Below are positions 43,589 through 52,415 of a DNA stretch of 64,000 bases, one piece after another; positions within the stretch are counted from its first letter, which is position 1, and every line of letters starts with the position of its first letter. The notes beneath the pieces were generated by a model, which ran no database searches, was not told the DNA's origin, and saw only the letters and a list, made by a program, of their open reading frames with translations. This stretch comes from CAZRVH01 sp964603635 (lineage in GTDB: Bacteria > Patescibacteriota > Gracilibacteria > Peribacterales > Peribacteraceae): contig CAZRVH010000005.1 of assembly GCA_964603635.1 (NCBI GenBank), positions 8,208-72,207 on the forward strand, read 5' to 3'. A program made the translations under genes and the position numbers.

Positions 43589-45058
43589 TTAGGGCAACAC
43601 ATCCCGGCAATTTCCCGGCAACGTCACGCCGTCGACCTGGATGCACGCCGCCTGCGCGCACTTCTTCCAGCGAGGATCGTTCGCCGCATCCTTTAGGAAC
43701 GCGCCGTCGGTATAGGGGAAGCATTCGTCCGCGTAGGCCGTGCGCAGCACCCGTTCCAAGGATTGGTTGCAGGGGCGGTAGATGCAGCTGCGACGCAGGA
43801 AGTACGCATACCGGATCACGAAGCCTCGCAGCCCGTCTTTCGTGGCCGACAGACGGGACAACGCCCCCGTGCTTTTGCGCAGGTCGGTGAGCGCATTCGC
43901 GATTTCCATGGTGCCGTCCGGCGTCGTGGCGAACACCGCGGCTTCCTGCGCGCCCTGGTTGCCGCTGACGGATTCCATGAAACGGCGCGCACCCTCCCGG
44001 AACAGGCGCATCAGGGGATTGTCGACGCGTTCCGCTTCCTTGCGTTCTTTGTCGTCTTTGATTTCATCCGGATTTTTCAGGTCGTCCGCATGTTCGCGGA
44101 ACATGCCTTCCGCGATCCGCTTGCCCAGGAAGTCCGAGAGGATGCCGATCTCGTTTTTCTTGTAGGAGAATGCCGAACGTACGGATCGCAGCCGCAGGTC
44201 CGCCGGGGGCGTTTGCGCCTGGCAGCCGCTGAGCTCCTTGTGTCCGCCTCCCGCTGCCGCAGGGGTCTGGCCCGCGGCCGCCGCGGGCGTACCGTCGTAA
44301 AGCGATTCCAAATCGCTCTCCAGGGCGGAGAAATCCCGCGCCAATGCCTTGTAGCGGTTGATCTGGTCTTCCAGCGTTTGCAGGGCGTTCCGTTCGCTTT
44401 CCGCCGGTGCGTAGGCACGTATGTTTCCGAGCAGCGAGAGGTCGCAGCCGTAGCCGTCGGTTCCCGGAGGCGCGTAATCCGAATCGAAGGGGCACATCGG
44501 TTGCGCCGGCGGCGCGGCGGCCGGGGGCGTCGTTTCATCCCGGGTATCGAATTCCATCGTGTCATCCCAGGTGGGGTCCTCGTAGAAGGGGTTGAGCGCC
44601 CCTCGGGCGAGGTGGACCTTGCGCTCCGCCAGGAACGACAGCATGGATTCCGCCTGGACGATGCCCCACACGGAGTTCTTCTTCAGTTGCGCCTGCAGCT
44701 CGTCCTGGACTTCCATGATCTTGCAGTCCAGCAGCAAGGTGTCGACGCGCAGGCACGACGTCGCATACAGCAGGTCGCCCTGCGCCACCGCCAGCGTGAG
44801 GTAGGAATCCACCAAGCCGTTCACGGCCCCCGCGATACGCAGGGCCCAGGAAGGAAGGTACCGTTCGAAGGTGGGATTGGCCCGTGCGGAACGCACGTTT
44901 TGCAGTCCGGTGTCCGCGCGTTCGAGCGCTTTTTGGACGTAGTGCGAGGAGACGGGGGCGATGCCTTTCACGGCGTCGCATACCTGGCTGGGGGCCGCGC
45001 CCGCCGCATGGGGAAAGAGCGTCATCGCCAGGCCGAGAGACAGAAGAATGCGCTTCAT
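43589..45058 (-). CDS. Exported Cys-containing protein, fifth gene of the secreted operon
   Basis: The 489-residue product has a Sec signal (MKRILLSLGLAMTLFPHAAGA), then a helical domain with scattered Cys residues and a Pro/Ala-rich linker near residue 175. A second helical domain ends with several Cys (CIYRPCNQS, CAQAACIQVDG, NCRDVLP). The ATG overlaps the stop of the upstream gene as ATGA, so translation is coupled. I do not recognise the family. The pattern suggests an extracytoplasmic, disulfide-bonded protein. Confidence 0.8.
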   Translation of the reverse strand: MKRILLSLGLAMTLFPHAAGAAPSQVCDAVKGIAPVSSHYVQKALERADTGLQNVRSARANPTFERYLPSWALRIAGAVNGLVDSYLTLAVAQGDLLYATSCLRVDTLLLDCKIMEVQDELQAQLKKNSVWGIVQAESMLSFLAERKVHLARGALNPFYEDPTWDDTMEFDTRDETTPPAAAPPAQPMCPFDSDYAPPGTDGYGCDLSLLGNIRAYAPAESERNALQTLEDQINRYKALARDFSALESDLESLYDGTPAAAAGQTPAAAGGGHKELSGCQAQTPPADLRLRSVRSAFSYKKNEIGILSDFLGKRIAEGMFREHADDLKNPDEIKDDKERKEAERVDNPLMRLFREGARRFMESVSGNQGAQEAAVFATTPDGTMEIANALTDLRKSTGALSRLSATKDGLRGFVIRYAYFLRRSCIYRPCNQSLERVLRTAYADECFPYTDGAFLKDAANDPRWKKCAQAACIQVDGVTLPGNCRDVLP

Positions 45059-47469
45059 CCTTGCGGGGGTGCGGGGGTGGCGGCTGGTCCGAGCGGGCAC
45101 ATTTCGGTGGGGAAGTCGATGGATTGCATCTCGCCCAGGAGCTTGGTCGCCATGCCGATGACTTCGGCGAGGGATTTGCTCATCATCCGCAGGTTGCCGC
45201 CGTACAGTTCCGTGCCCATGCGCGTTCCCACGGATTGCGCCAGGAGTTGCATCTGTTCCGAGGACAGGCGTTGGTCGGTTTGCATTTGCGACAGGCTGAG
45301 CATGGTAGACAGGGGGTCTGCCAAGGGCGCCTGCAGCCGGCGTTCCGCCGCCAACGTGCAGAGGATCGGAGGGGTACCGGCGGGCAATCCGGCCAACGCG
45401 CAGAGCGCCGCCTCGAATTCGCGCACGGGAAGCAGCGGCCGGTAGGGCGGAAGGATCGGGTTGGCCGCCGTGGGGGATGCGAGGAAATTGCCCAGCGGCG
45501 ACCCCGCAAGCGGGTCGTCATTCGGAAAGGCCGCGTCCTGCACGCCGGCCGGGACCCGGCCGGGGGTCACGCGATGCGTCTCCAGCGTTTGCTCCGCGCA
45601 CTGCCCGATGAAACACAGGTTGTTCCCGATGGTATTCCCGTATGCGGACAGGGTCTTGGGCGTGCAGGGACACATGTTCATCTCCTTCTTTTTGTTGCGA
45701 TCCTCCGGAGGCACCGGGCAGACGTTGCCTGCCCCCACCGCGACCGCCCGTATCAAATCATCGAAATTCCCGTTCCGGACCGTACCGCAGGCATTCGCCC
45801 CGAACGCCTTGCAGTTCTGGTTTGCCAAGACGGTCGCGCAGGAATTCACCGTGAACGGAGTGCCGGCAAGCAGTCCGTCCGCCTGCATTTCGCCGCAATC
45901 CACCAGGTGGGCATCGTATTCATATCCGCAACATCCTTCCTTGGTGGAGAGGGGATCCGTTCCCTGGGGGAGCGTGCAGAATTGCCGCACGTGCGCCATT
46001 TCATGCGCCAACACGTATTTTTGGGGAATCTTCACGGCAGGGCTCGTCGCAATGCACACGCTGATATGGCCGTCCGCGTTTTTCAGCGTCGTAAATCCGT
46101 TTCCCGTGGCGCAGTTTGCCTGGCAGGAAATATCATAACTGCAGCCGCACGACGGGTTCGACGATGCCGATGCAGACCCCGCCCCCGATGCCGCGGGATC
46201 GTTCTTTCCCTCGTTCCAGGCGATATCGCCGCAGACGTCCGGTCCCGCGATGGTCTTTTTTTGAATGCCTTGGAACGTGCAGGACACAAGTACGATGGAA
46301 TCCTTGTCCTGGTCTTCCGGATCCGGACATCCTTCGGCGGATGTCGTTTCCAGGGGTCTGCACAGGTATCCCTTTCGCGCGAAGGACATGCTGCACAGCC
46401 CGCTTCCCGCATCCAGTTCGCCGGCTTTCTCCAACGCCTTGCGCTTGTCGGCATCCTGTTCCTCTTTTTGGGGGGGCTCGGGAGGATAGGTACCGCCGGG
46501 AAGGGGCTTTTCCGCAAGGGTGAGCGATGGCAGGACGGGATCCAGCGGAACGGTCCATTGCAGTCCCACGTCCCCCGACGGATGGGTCGGGTCGGTATCC
46601 ATGCGCGCCCACACGATCATGTTTTTCGGCATCGACGCCGCGGTCGTTTCGGGGAATGAAAGGTAGTAGACGGCAGGCGTGTCCTTACGGCTTCCGTGCG
46701 TTTCCAAGAGCTTGGTCCACAGCGCTTCCAGCGCGTTCTCCACGTCGTCCCAACGCTTGCAGAGCAGGCGCCGCTCCGTGTCCCCGCAGTCGGTGTTTCC
46801 ATTGTCCGTTTTTTGCCGCACGTCCGGCGCGGCGGCCGTCGGCTTCCTCTTGTCGCGCACGAGGCGCACCCCGTATTGGTACCGCCAAACCGCGGCGATC
46901 CGCTCGTCGTTTTGCAGGTTTTCCAGGGTGGAGGCCAGGTTTGCGACCAAGGGGTCGATTGCCTTGGATTCTTCCCCGACGGCCACGGAAGGAATGGTTT
47001 TCGTTCCGGCCTGTCCCGGCGTCTGCGCGCCCGCCTTCCAAATGTTCACGACGCTGTTGAGATCGCCGAACAGCGTCTGCGCCTTGCGCGGTATTTCGGA
47101 TACCGGCACTTCGTACCCCGTCGCGACGGCCTGCATGCGACGGCCCGCGGACCGCACGGCGTTCTCGTACGAGACGACGGCCATGATCCTCTTCAGCACT
47201 TCGTGGCATCCCGCTCCGTTCAGGGTTTCATGCTTGGCGCAGACGTCCGTACTTCCCCGCACCACGCTTTCCACCTCGTCCGCCGTGATGCCCCACTCGT
47301 TGTCGGCCGCGATCGCCGCGATGAAATCCTTTACCTCGTCGTCCGGCTTTTCCGACCGCAGCTCTTTGTCCATCGCTTCCTTCACGTCGTCGTACAGCGA
47401 AGCCGCGCGCGTGACGGGCAGGTCCGCCAGCAGCAGGGCGCCGATGAGCAGCAGGGAGAGTGTTTTCAT
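45055..47469 (-). CDS. Exported Cys-rich protein with HEMAH metallopeptidase motif
   Basis: The 804-residue product has a signal peptide (MKTLSLLLIGALLLADLPVTRA), a helical N-terminal half, and a Cys-rich region from about residue 335. The motif LAHEMAHVRQF (His489 and His493) is followed by CGEMQADGLLAG, the HExxH plus ExxAD layout of zinc peptidases such as the DUF4157 type (HExxHVxQ). It may process itself or a partner outside the cell. It overlaps the genes on both sides by ATGA. The metallopeptidase reading rests on motifs only. Confidence 0.78.
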   Translation of the reverse strand: MKTLSLLLIGALLLADLPVTRAASLYDDVKEAMDKELRSEKPDDEVKDFIAAIAADNEWGITADEVESVVRGSTDVCAKHETLNGAGCHEVLKRIMAVVSYENAVRSAGRRMQAVATGYEVPVSEIPRKAQTLFGDLNSVVNIWKAGAQTPGQAGTKTIPSVAVGEESKAIDPLVANLASTLENLQNDERIAAVWRYQYGVRLVRDKRKPTAAAPDVRQKTDNGNTDCGDTERRLLCKRWDDVENALEALWTKLLETHGSRKDTPAVYYLSFPETTAASMPKNMIVWARMDTDPTHPSGDVGLQWTVPLDPVLPSLTLAEKPLPGGTYPPEPPQKEEQDADKRKALEKAGELDAGSGLCSMSFARKGYLCRPLETTSAEGCPDPEDQDKDSIVLVSCTFQGIQKKTIAGPDVCGDIAWNEGKNDPAASGAGSASASSNPSCGCSYDISCQANCATGNGFTTLKNADGHISVCIATSPAVKIPQKYVLAHEMAHVRQFCTLPQGTDPLSTKEGCCGYEYDAHLVDCGEMQADGLLAGTPFTVNSCATVLANQNCKAFGANACGTVRNGNFDDLIRAVAVGAGNVCPVPPEDRNKKKEMNMCPCTPKTLSAYGNTIGNNLCFIGQCAEQTLETHRVTPGRVPAGVQDAAFPNDDPLAGSPLGNFLASPTAANPILPPYRPLLPVREFEAALCALAGLPAGTPPILCTLAAERRLQAPLADPLSTMLSLSQMQTDQRLSSEQMQLLAQSVGTRMGTELYGGNLRMMSKSLAEVIGMATKLLGEMQSIDFPTEMCPLGPAATPAPPQG

Positions 47470-48185
47470 TGGGTGGCGGACGGCGTTTCCCCCAGGTCGC
47501 GCAGCGATCCGCGGGCGTCGGTCGCGCGCGGCATGCAGGCCGCGGCTTCGGCGGCAAGACCCAGGATGTTGCGGAGATCCAACGACGTCCGTCGGATGCA
47601 CTCGACGTCCAGCGCGAGCGGAAGCAGCCGGTCCGATCCCGAGACGAGCGCGAGCGTTCGTTCCAGGACGGGGCGCGCCGAGGCCATCTCGCGGCCGATG
47701 AGCGCCTGGTCCCCGGCATTCCGATCGATGTATGTGCCGTATGCCAACGCCCCCGAAGACGCGCCCGGCAGGAAATAGCTTTTTTCCTGCAGGGAGCACT
47801 CGTACGTGCGCAGGTATTCCAGCAACACCGGCGCCATCTCCAACTCCGACACCTTCCTGCCTTGCCATGGCTTCAGCGTGGCGGCGAGCGCCGCGAGTTC
47901 CGGGGTCGCCTCCAGCATGCCCGCGTAATCGTCGGCCGTGCAGGTGATCTCGGCCGCCGACGACCGTTCCATCTTCTTCACGTGCGCGTCGATCACTTTC
48001 GACACTTTTTCATGATATGTTTCGGGCCACTTTTCCAGTTCCAATTTTTCAAAAGGGCCGCCGTCCGCGGTGCACGCAGACAGGCGTTCGCCGCCCGCCC
48101 ATCCCCACGACCCCGGTGACGCGCAGCCGGACAGCAACGCGAGTGCCAGGAAGATGCCGGCGTGCGCGCGGTTGTTATTCTTCAC
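47466..48185 (-). CDS. Lipoprotein of the Cys-rich secreted operon
   Basis: The 239-residue product starts with a lipoprotein signal (IFLALALLSGC, lipidated Cys21). The mature part is helical with further Cys residues (ACTADGG, ITCTADDY, TYECSLQE, VECIRRTS, AACMPRA). It probably anchors the other secreted products to the membrane. It overlaps the preceding gene by 11 bases and the following one by four. Confidence 0.8.
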   Translation of the reverse strand: MKNNNRAHAGIFLALALLSGCASPGSWGWAGGERLSACTADGGPFEKLELEKWPETYHEKVSKVIDAHVKKMERSSAAEITCTADDYAGMLEATPELAALAATLKPWQGRKVSELEMAPVLLEYLRTYECSLQEKSYFLPGASSGALAYGTYIDRNAGDQALIGREMASARPVLERTLALVSGSDRLLPLALDVECIRRTSLDLRNILGLAAEAAACMPRATDARGSLRDLGETPSATQ

Positions 48186-48990
48186 ACTGCGAAAGGAAAC
48201 AGGGAATGTTTTTCAGCCCGCCCAAGGCGCGGACCGTCTGCCAGAGGGGGTTGAGAAGCGGGAAGCGGAAATCCGACAGGAATCCCTCGAACATTCCGGA
48301 AAACTGCGCGATCGTCCTATAGGAAGCGTCGTATGCGATGCTCAGGTTCAGCACGTTCGTTTCGTGCCGGAACAGGGAATCCGCGGCGTTGTCGCACAGG
48401 GAGGGGTCGACGAACGCGGGGCTGATGCCGTCGCGTTCCACGCAACCGGTCAGCACGGGCAACTCCATCTCGATGCACCCGTCCGGCTGCACCGTGACCG
48501 TCGTCGCGTTTTGATCCGCGTCCTGCGATCGCACGATGGATTCGCAGACCGCCCGCAACCTGCACTGCAACGCGCGCAGCGACTGCGTGATGCCGGGGAT
48601 GAGATCCGACGTGGCGGTCCTTTTCGCCTGCAGCAGGCCGCGCCGCGTCGGCGTGTCCTTTGCGTTGTCCATATCCTCGTCATTCCGCGTCGCTTGATTC
48701 GTCGGCGCGGGTCCGTTCGACGGGGGCGGGTCTTCCGCCGGTACCATCGTCCACTCATTCGCTGCCGTTTTCAGCCATTGGCCGCCATCGCGGTCATGCA
48801 GTATGCCGTGCACGGGAAGGGATGCGGCCTTGGGGGCGCCGAAGACGACGCTGCGATACAGCCGCTGCTCCTTTCCCAGGGCGGCATACGTAGCCTCGAC
48901 GCACGCGGGCGTGGCGAAGTCAGCCGCCCCCGCCGGATACGGGAGCAGCAATGCCAGAAGGAGGCCGGTCCGGAGGAAGCGTGCCGTCAT
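48175..48990 (-). CDS. Exported Cys-containing protein, second gene of the secreted operon
   Basis: The 271-residue product has a signal peptide (MTARFLRTGLLLALLLPYPA) and Cys residues in matched positions (TPACVEATY, LQCRLRAVCES, DGCIEMELPVLTGC, PCFLSQCEE). A low-complexity Pro/Asn/Thr linker lies near residue 95. The ATG overlaps the upstream stop. The long frame starting at 49392 is a shadow of the large upstream gene. Function unknown. Confidence 0.8.
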   Translation of the reverse strand: MTARFLRTGLLLALLLPYPAGAADFATPACVEATYAALGKEQRLYRSVVFGAPKAASLPVHGILHDRDGGQWLKTAANEWTMVPAEDPPPSNGPAPTNQATRNDEDMDNAKDTPTRRGLLQAKRTATSDLIPGITQSLRALQCRLRAVCESIVRSQDADQNATTVTVQPDGCIEMELPVLTGCVERDGISPAFVDPSLCDNAADSLFRHETNVLNLSIAYDASYRTIAQFSGMFEGFLSDFRFPLLNPLWQTVRALGGLKNIPCFLSQCEE

Positions 48991-51857
48991 TGCGCGGGCG
49001 AGGGAACAAGCGGGGATGCGGGCGAGGATTCGATGCCGGGCAGCAGCTCCTTCGCGGGGACGTCGTAGGGCGGCAGCTCCGTTTTGTCCGCCGTTCCCAG
49101 GGGCGAGGGGAACGAGAGCGAACGCAACGACGAGCGCATGCCGTCCAGCTCCCGCACGGTACGTTCCGCCGCGGGTCCCCGGATCTCCCATCCCTGCGCC
49201 GGTTCGTTTTTTTCCGGATGCATCAGCAGGCATACGTGGTCCTCGGGGGGGCAATCCGTCGGGAGCGTCCGGCCGCTGCCCGTCGATTGATAGTCCTCCT
49301 TCAGCATGACCAGCGGCCTGCTTCCCACGCGCGTCAGGCGCTCGATCAAATCCATCTCCACGTGGACGCACGGGAACGTGTCCCAGTCGCATTCCAATTT
49401 CCGTTTTTTTTCGCGCAATTTCGAGTTCTCATCGCCCTCGCCTGCGGGCGCGTTCGCCGCAGCCGGTTCCAAGGGCCCCATGCTGGTCCAGAATTCCTCG
49501 TACGTCTTCTTCATTCCCGTGAACATCTCCACGATGCGTTGCGCGGCGGAGGTCATTTCCGCGACCGTTTCGGCCGGGATCGCCTTCGGCAGCGTGATGC
49601 CGGGCGGGGACCCCTTCTGTTTCACGGCGGGGAGCGCGTCCCTGCTCCGTTTCAGCATGTCCCGGATCTTGCGCACGTCGGCCCCGATGTCCGGAAGCGC
49701 CGAAATGGCATCGGTGTCCGGGGGGCGGGGAAGGTCGAGGCGGACCTGCACGGGCTTCAGCACCGGCACCGTGACCGAGGTTTGCATGTAGGACACTTTC
49801 GAAAGGTCCAGGACGATGTCTTCGGGTACCTGCGTCGGATCGGGGAGCGACGGCAGGTCATCCGCCGAGACGCTCCCTCCCTTTGCGCGGGACGGCAGCC
49901 ACGGGTCCAGCAGCGAATACACCGGCAGCGTGAAGCGCTGGTTCATGCACCACGGCATATTCGTTTCGTCATGGAAGGATTGCAGGAGTTCCTGCGCTTT
50001 CGTCAGCAGGGGTTCGATTTGGCGGGCGATGCTTGCGCGGGAGGCGACGACCCGTTTGTAGTCGTCGATGTTTTTTTTCATCCAATCGGTCAGGGGCTTG
50101 GTGACGTCTTGCTGGAGCTTGAGCAACGCCGCCGCGTACGCCGCCGTTTCGGAGCGCAGCATCCGGTAATCCTCGATGGCGTCGGCATAACCGTACAGGT
50201 CTTCCATCAGCGTCTTCACGTCCGCCTCCGCGTCGTCGCAGCCGGCCTTGCCTGTTTCCGAGGAGACCCACGCGCACCACGCGGCCGCGGTCGCGCGCAG
50301 TTCCGCCGGGTCGGCCAGCGGAAGGATGACGGGAAGGGGCTCCTCCCGCACCTGCAGCGTCAGCGACCGCTCGATGAACGATATGGCTTCCCCCAGGCTG
50401 TCGTCCGAAGCGCGTATCTGCACCTCGATGCGCTCCGACCGCGCGTCGACGGATTGCCTCGATTGCGCCGGCTTGCTTTCCAGGAAGGGGTCCGTCGACG
50501 CCCCGATGGCCCATGTCGCCGGAAGGATGAGGCGCAGCACCGGACCGTGGACGTACGTCTGCATGCGCGTCTGCTGCCGCTGCCACCATGTCGCGAGCAG
50601 CCGCGATTCCGCGGTGTCGTCGAACGCGCGCGTAAAGGAGTGTTCCGCCAGGGGTTTTTCATCCGTGAGCTGGACCGTCGCTTTCTGCGCGGCCTTGTCC
50701 AACTTGGTGCGGTCGGACAGGGCTTTTCCCAGCGAGCGGTCGTAGGAATCGGCGAAGAGCACGTCGTTCAGCAGCGAGAACGCCTGGCCGAGATGCGTAA
50801 ACCACAGGTCTTTCTGCTCATCGAATTTTCCCTCGTTGCGTTTGGCGGGAAGGGGGTCCGGGAGGTTGGAATCCTGCCCGTACTTTCCTTTGCCCTTCTG
50901 GGTTTCCTTCATGCCGGACAGGTCGATGTCCGCGATGCAGCGCTTGTCCTTGGCTTCGGTTCGATGCGTTTTGGGATCGAATTCCGCGTAGAGGCCGTAG
51001 CACGCGATCGTCGCGTTTTTCCCCGTGACGTCTTTCGGGGCATCCGGCACGTTTTGGCGCGCGTACCCCGCTTCGTATTTGCGGTAGACGGATCGGTACG
51101 GCCTGCCGTTTTCGGGGCTGCGGACGCAGGATGCCAATGTCCCGTCGCAGCGGCACTGCGCACCGCTGCACGCCGTGCTGTTTCCCCGGGCTCCATCGCC
51201 TACCCATTCATCGCTGCAGACGTACCGGTCCTCCCATGCCGCGCAGAAGCTGAAGAGGTAATTTCCTTCCTCATCGACGACGGGGAGGATGTTTTCGGCA
51301 CGGCAATCCGCGTAGGTGAATCCGTTCGTCCATATCGCGAATTCCCGGCATTTATCCGGGGTTTGCGGCCCATCCACGGGTTCGTTGTCCAACCAAAGGC
51401 AAGGCGGGTCCTCGAAATACGGATGGTTCACGGTAATGGGCACGCGTTGCTGCTGATCGTCCCGCCACGCGGTTTTTTGCGCTTCGAACCTGCTCTCTTC
51501 GCAGGCCGTTATGAGACCCACCGCGGCATCGGGATACGTCATGCCCGCGTCGCGCACGGCCATGCCCGAGGGGATGTTTCCGTCCCAATCGCCCGGCCTT
51601 CCCGGCGCGTTGCGCACCGAGGCGATCCTGTCTTTCACCGACAGATCCATGTTCCACCCACCGCATTGCGCATCGTCCAGATACGCGGAGATGTTTTCCT
51701 TCGCATCGGCAGCGAGGTCTTTTTTGATCGTCTTGTAGAGGTCCGCGTAGCTTGCGGGAATATCATTCGGGATCGTGAACACGTCGCGCGCCGAAACGGG
51801 TGACGAGAGCAGGAGGAGAACGCCGCCGATGGATGCCCGGAGGCATGATTGGCGCAT
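48987..51857 (-). CDS. Large exported Cys-rich protein, first gene of the secreted operon
   Basis: The 956-residue product has a signal peptide (GGVLLLLSSPVSARD) and a strongly Cys-rich N-terminal third with several short disulfide-type motifs (CSDEWVG, CSGAQCRCDGTLASC). Long helical regions follow. The ATG at 51857 is nine bases after TATACT, the only clear promoter for the five-gene operon. No domain family was recognised. The length and helical content suggest a structural or machine component outside the cytoplasm. Confidence 0.82.
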   Translation of the reverse strand: MRQSCLRASIGGVLLLLSSPVSARDVFTIPNDIPASYADLYKTIKKDLAADAKENISAYLDDAQCGGWNMDLSVKDRIASVRNAPGRPGDWDGNIPSGMAVRDAGMTYPDAAVGLITACEESRFEAQKTAWRDDQQQRVPITVNHPYFEDPPCLWLDNEPVDGPQTPDKCREFAIWTNGFTYADCRAENILPVVDEEGNYLFSFCAAWEDRYVCSDEWVGDGARGNSTACSGAQCRCDGTLASCVRSPENGRPYRSVYRKYEAGYARQNVPDAPKDVTGKNATIACYGLYAEFDPKTHRTEAKDKRCIADIDLSGMKETQKGKGKYGQDSNLPDPLPAKRNEGKFDEQKDLWFTHLGQAFSLLNDVLFADSYDRSLGKALSDRTKLDKAAQKATVQLTDEKPLAEHSFTRAFDDTAESRLLATWWQRQQTRMQTYVHGPVLRLILPATWAIGASTDPFLESKPAQSRQSVDARSERIEVQIRASDDSLGEAISFIERSLTLQVREEPLPVILPLADPAELRATAAAWCAWVSSETGKAGCDDAEADVKTLMEDLYGYADAIEDYRMLRSETAAYAAALLKLQQDVTKPLTDWMKKNIDDYKRVVASRASIARQIEPLLTKAQELLQSFHDETNMPWCMNQRFTLPVYSLLDPWLPSRAKGGSVSADDLPSLPDPTQVPEDIVLDLSKVSYMQTSVTVPVLKPVQVRLDLPRPPDTDAISALPDIGADVRKIRDMLKRSRDALPAVKQKGSPPGITLPKAIPAETVAEMTSAAQRIVEMFTGMKKTYEEFWTSMGPLEPAAANAPAGEGDENSKLREKKRKLECDWDTFPCVHVEMDLIERLTRVGSRPLVMLKEDYQSTGSGRTLPTDCPPEDHVCLLMHPEKNEPAQGWEIRGPAAERTVRELDGMRSSLRSLSFPSPLGTADKTELPPYDVPAKELLPGIESSPASPLVPSPAQ

Positions 51858-52415
51858 GATCCCGAAAGTATAGATTATGCGACTAGATAGAAGACAAAGG
51901 TCTTTTGTTTTGCACAAGCTGTTTTTCTCTCTTTAGAAGTAGATCGTATTTCTTCTTACTTTCTTGTCAGGGTGACAAGAAAGTAAGCAAAGAAACGCTC
52001 CCGCGTCCAATGTCCGACGCCGTCCGCCCCGCGACGAATGTTTTGCTCTGTCCAAGGCTTCCTTCACAAAAACATTCGCGATGTGCGCTCCGGCGCAGCG
52101 GGGCTTCCCCTCCACCCCCGGTGGACGCGGGTACCACCCGGTCCTGTCTAATGTGTTTCATGGTGAGCCACTTCGAACCATGCCTAGCCTCCCTCTCCTT
52201 CAGGAGAGGGTTGGGGTGAGGTCGTACGCGTTTGTCCTGACAAGAAAGTATGAAAGCTTGTTCCGTAATTGTTCGGTACACGTATGTTTGCTTCCCTTGG
52301 CGACGATCATCGCATCGGTATTTTCATGAACTAAAAAGATGGATGTGCCGCCTTGGTGCGGTCCGATGGAGATGATAGTCTGCGAATCCATCCCTATCCT
52401 TTTCTTCCACATCCC
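51858..52415. other. Gene-free region with inverted repeats
   Basis: No convincing gene is present in this 558-base gap. It contains a perfect 13-bp inverted repeat, TTACTTTCTTGTC/GACAAGAAAGTAA (51956-51986), with a third partial copy near 52238. A dispersed repeat of the ATGGTGAGC type lies near 52160, and a CCTCTCCTTCAGGAGAGG hairpin near 52193. Small reading frames overlap these repeats and are rejected. Confidence 0.6.

Noticed and set aside
48990..49392. 405-residue minus-strand frame starting at 49392
   Set aside because: The part beyond 48990 lies within the 956-residue gene; the signal peptide and ATGA overlap place the start at 48990.
51905..52329. Small frames in the 558-base gap
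   Set aside because: They overlap inverted and dispersed repeats and have no ribosome site or promoter.
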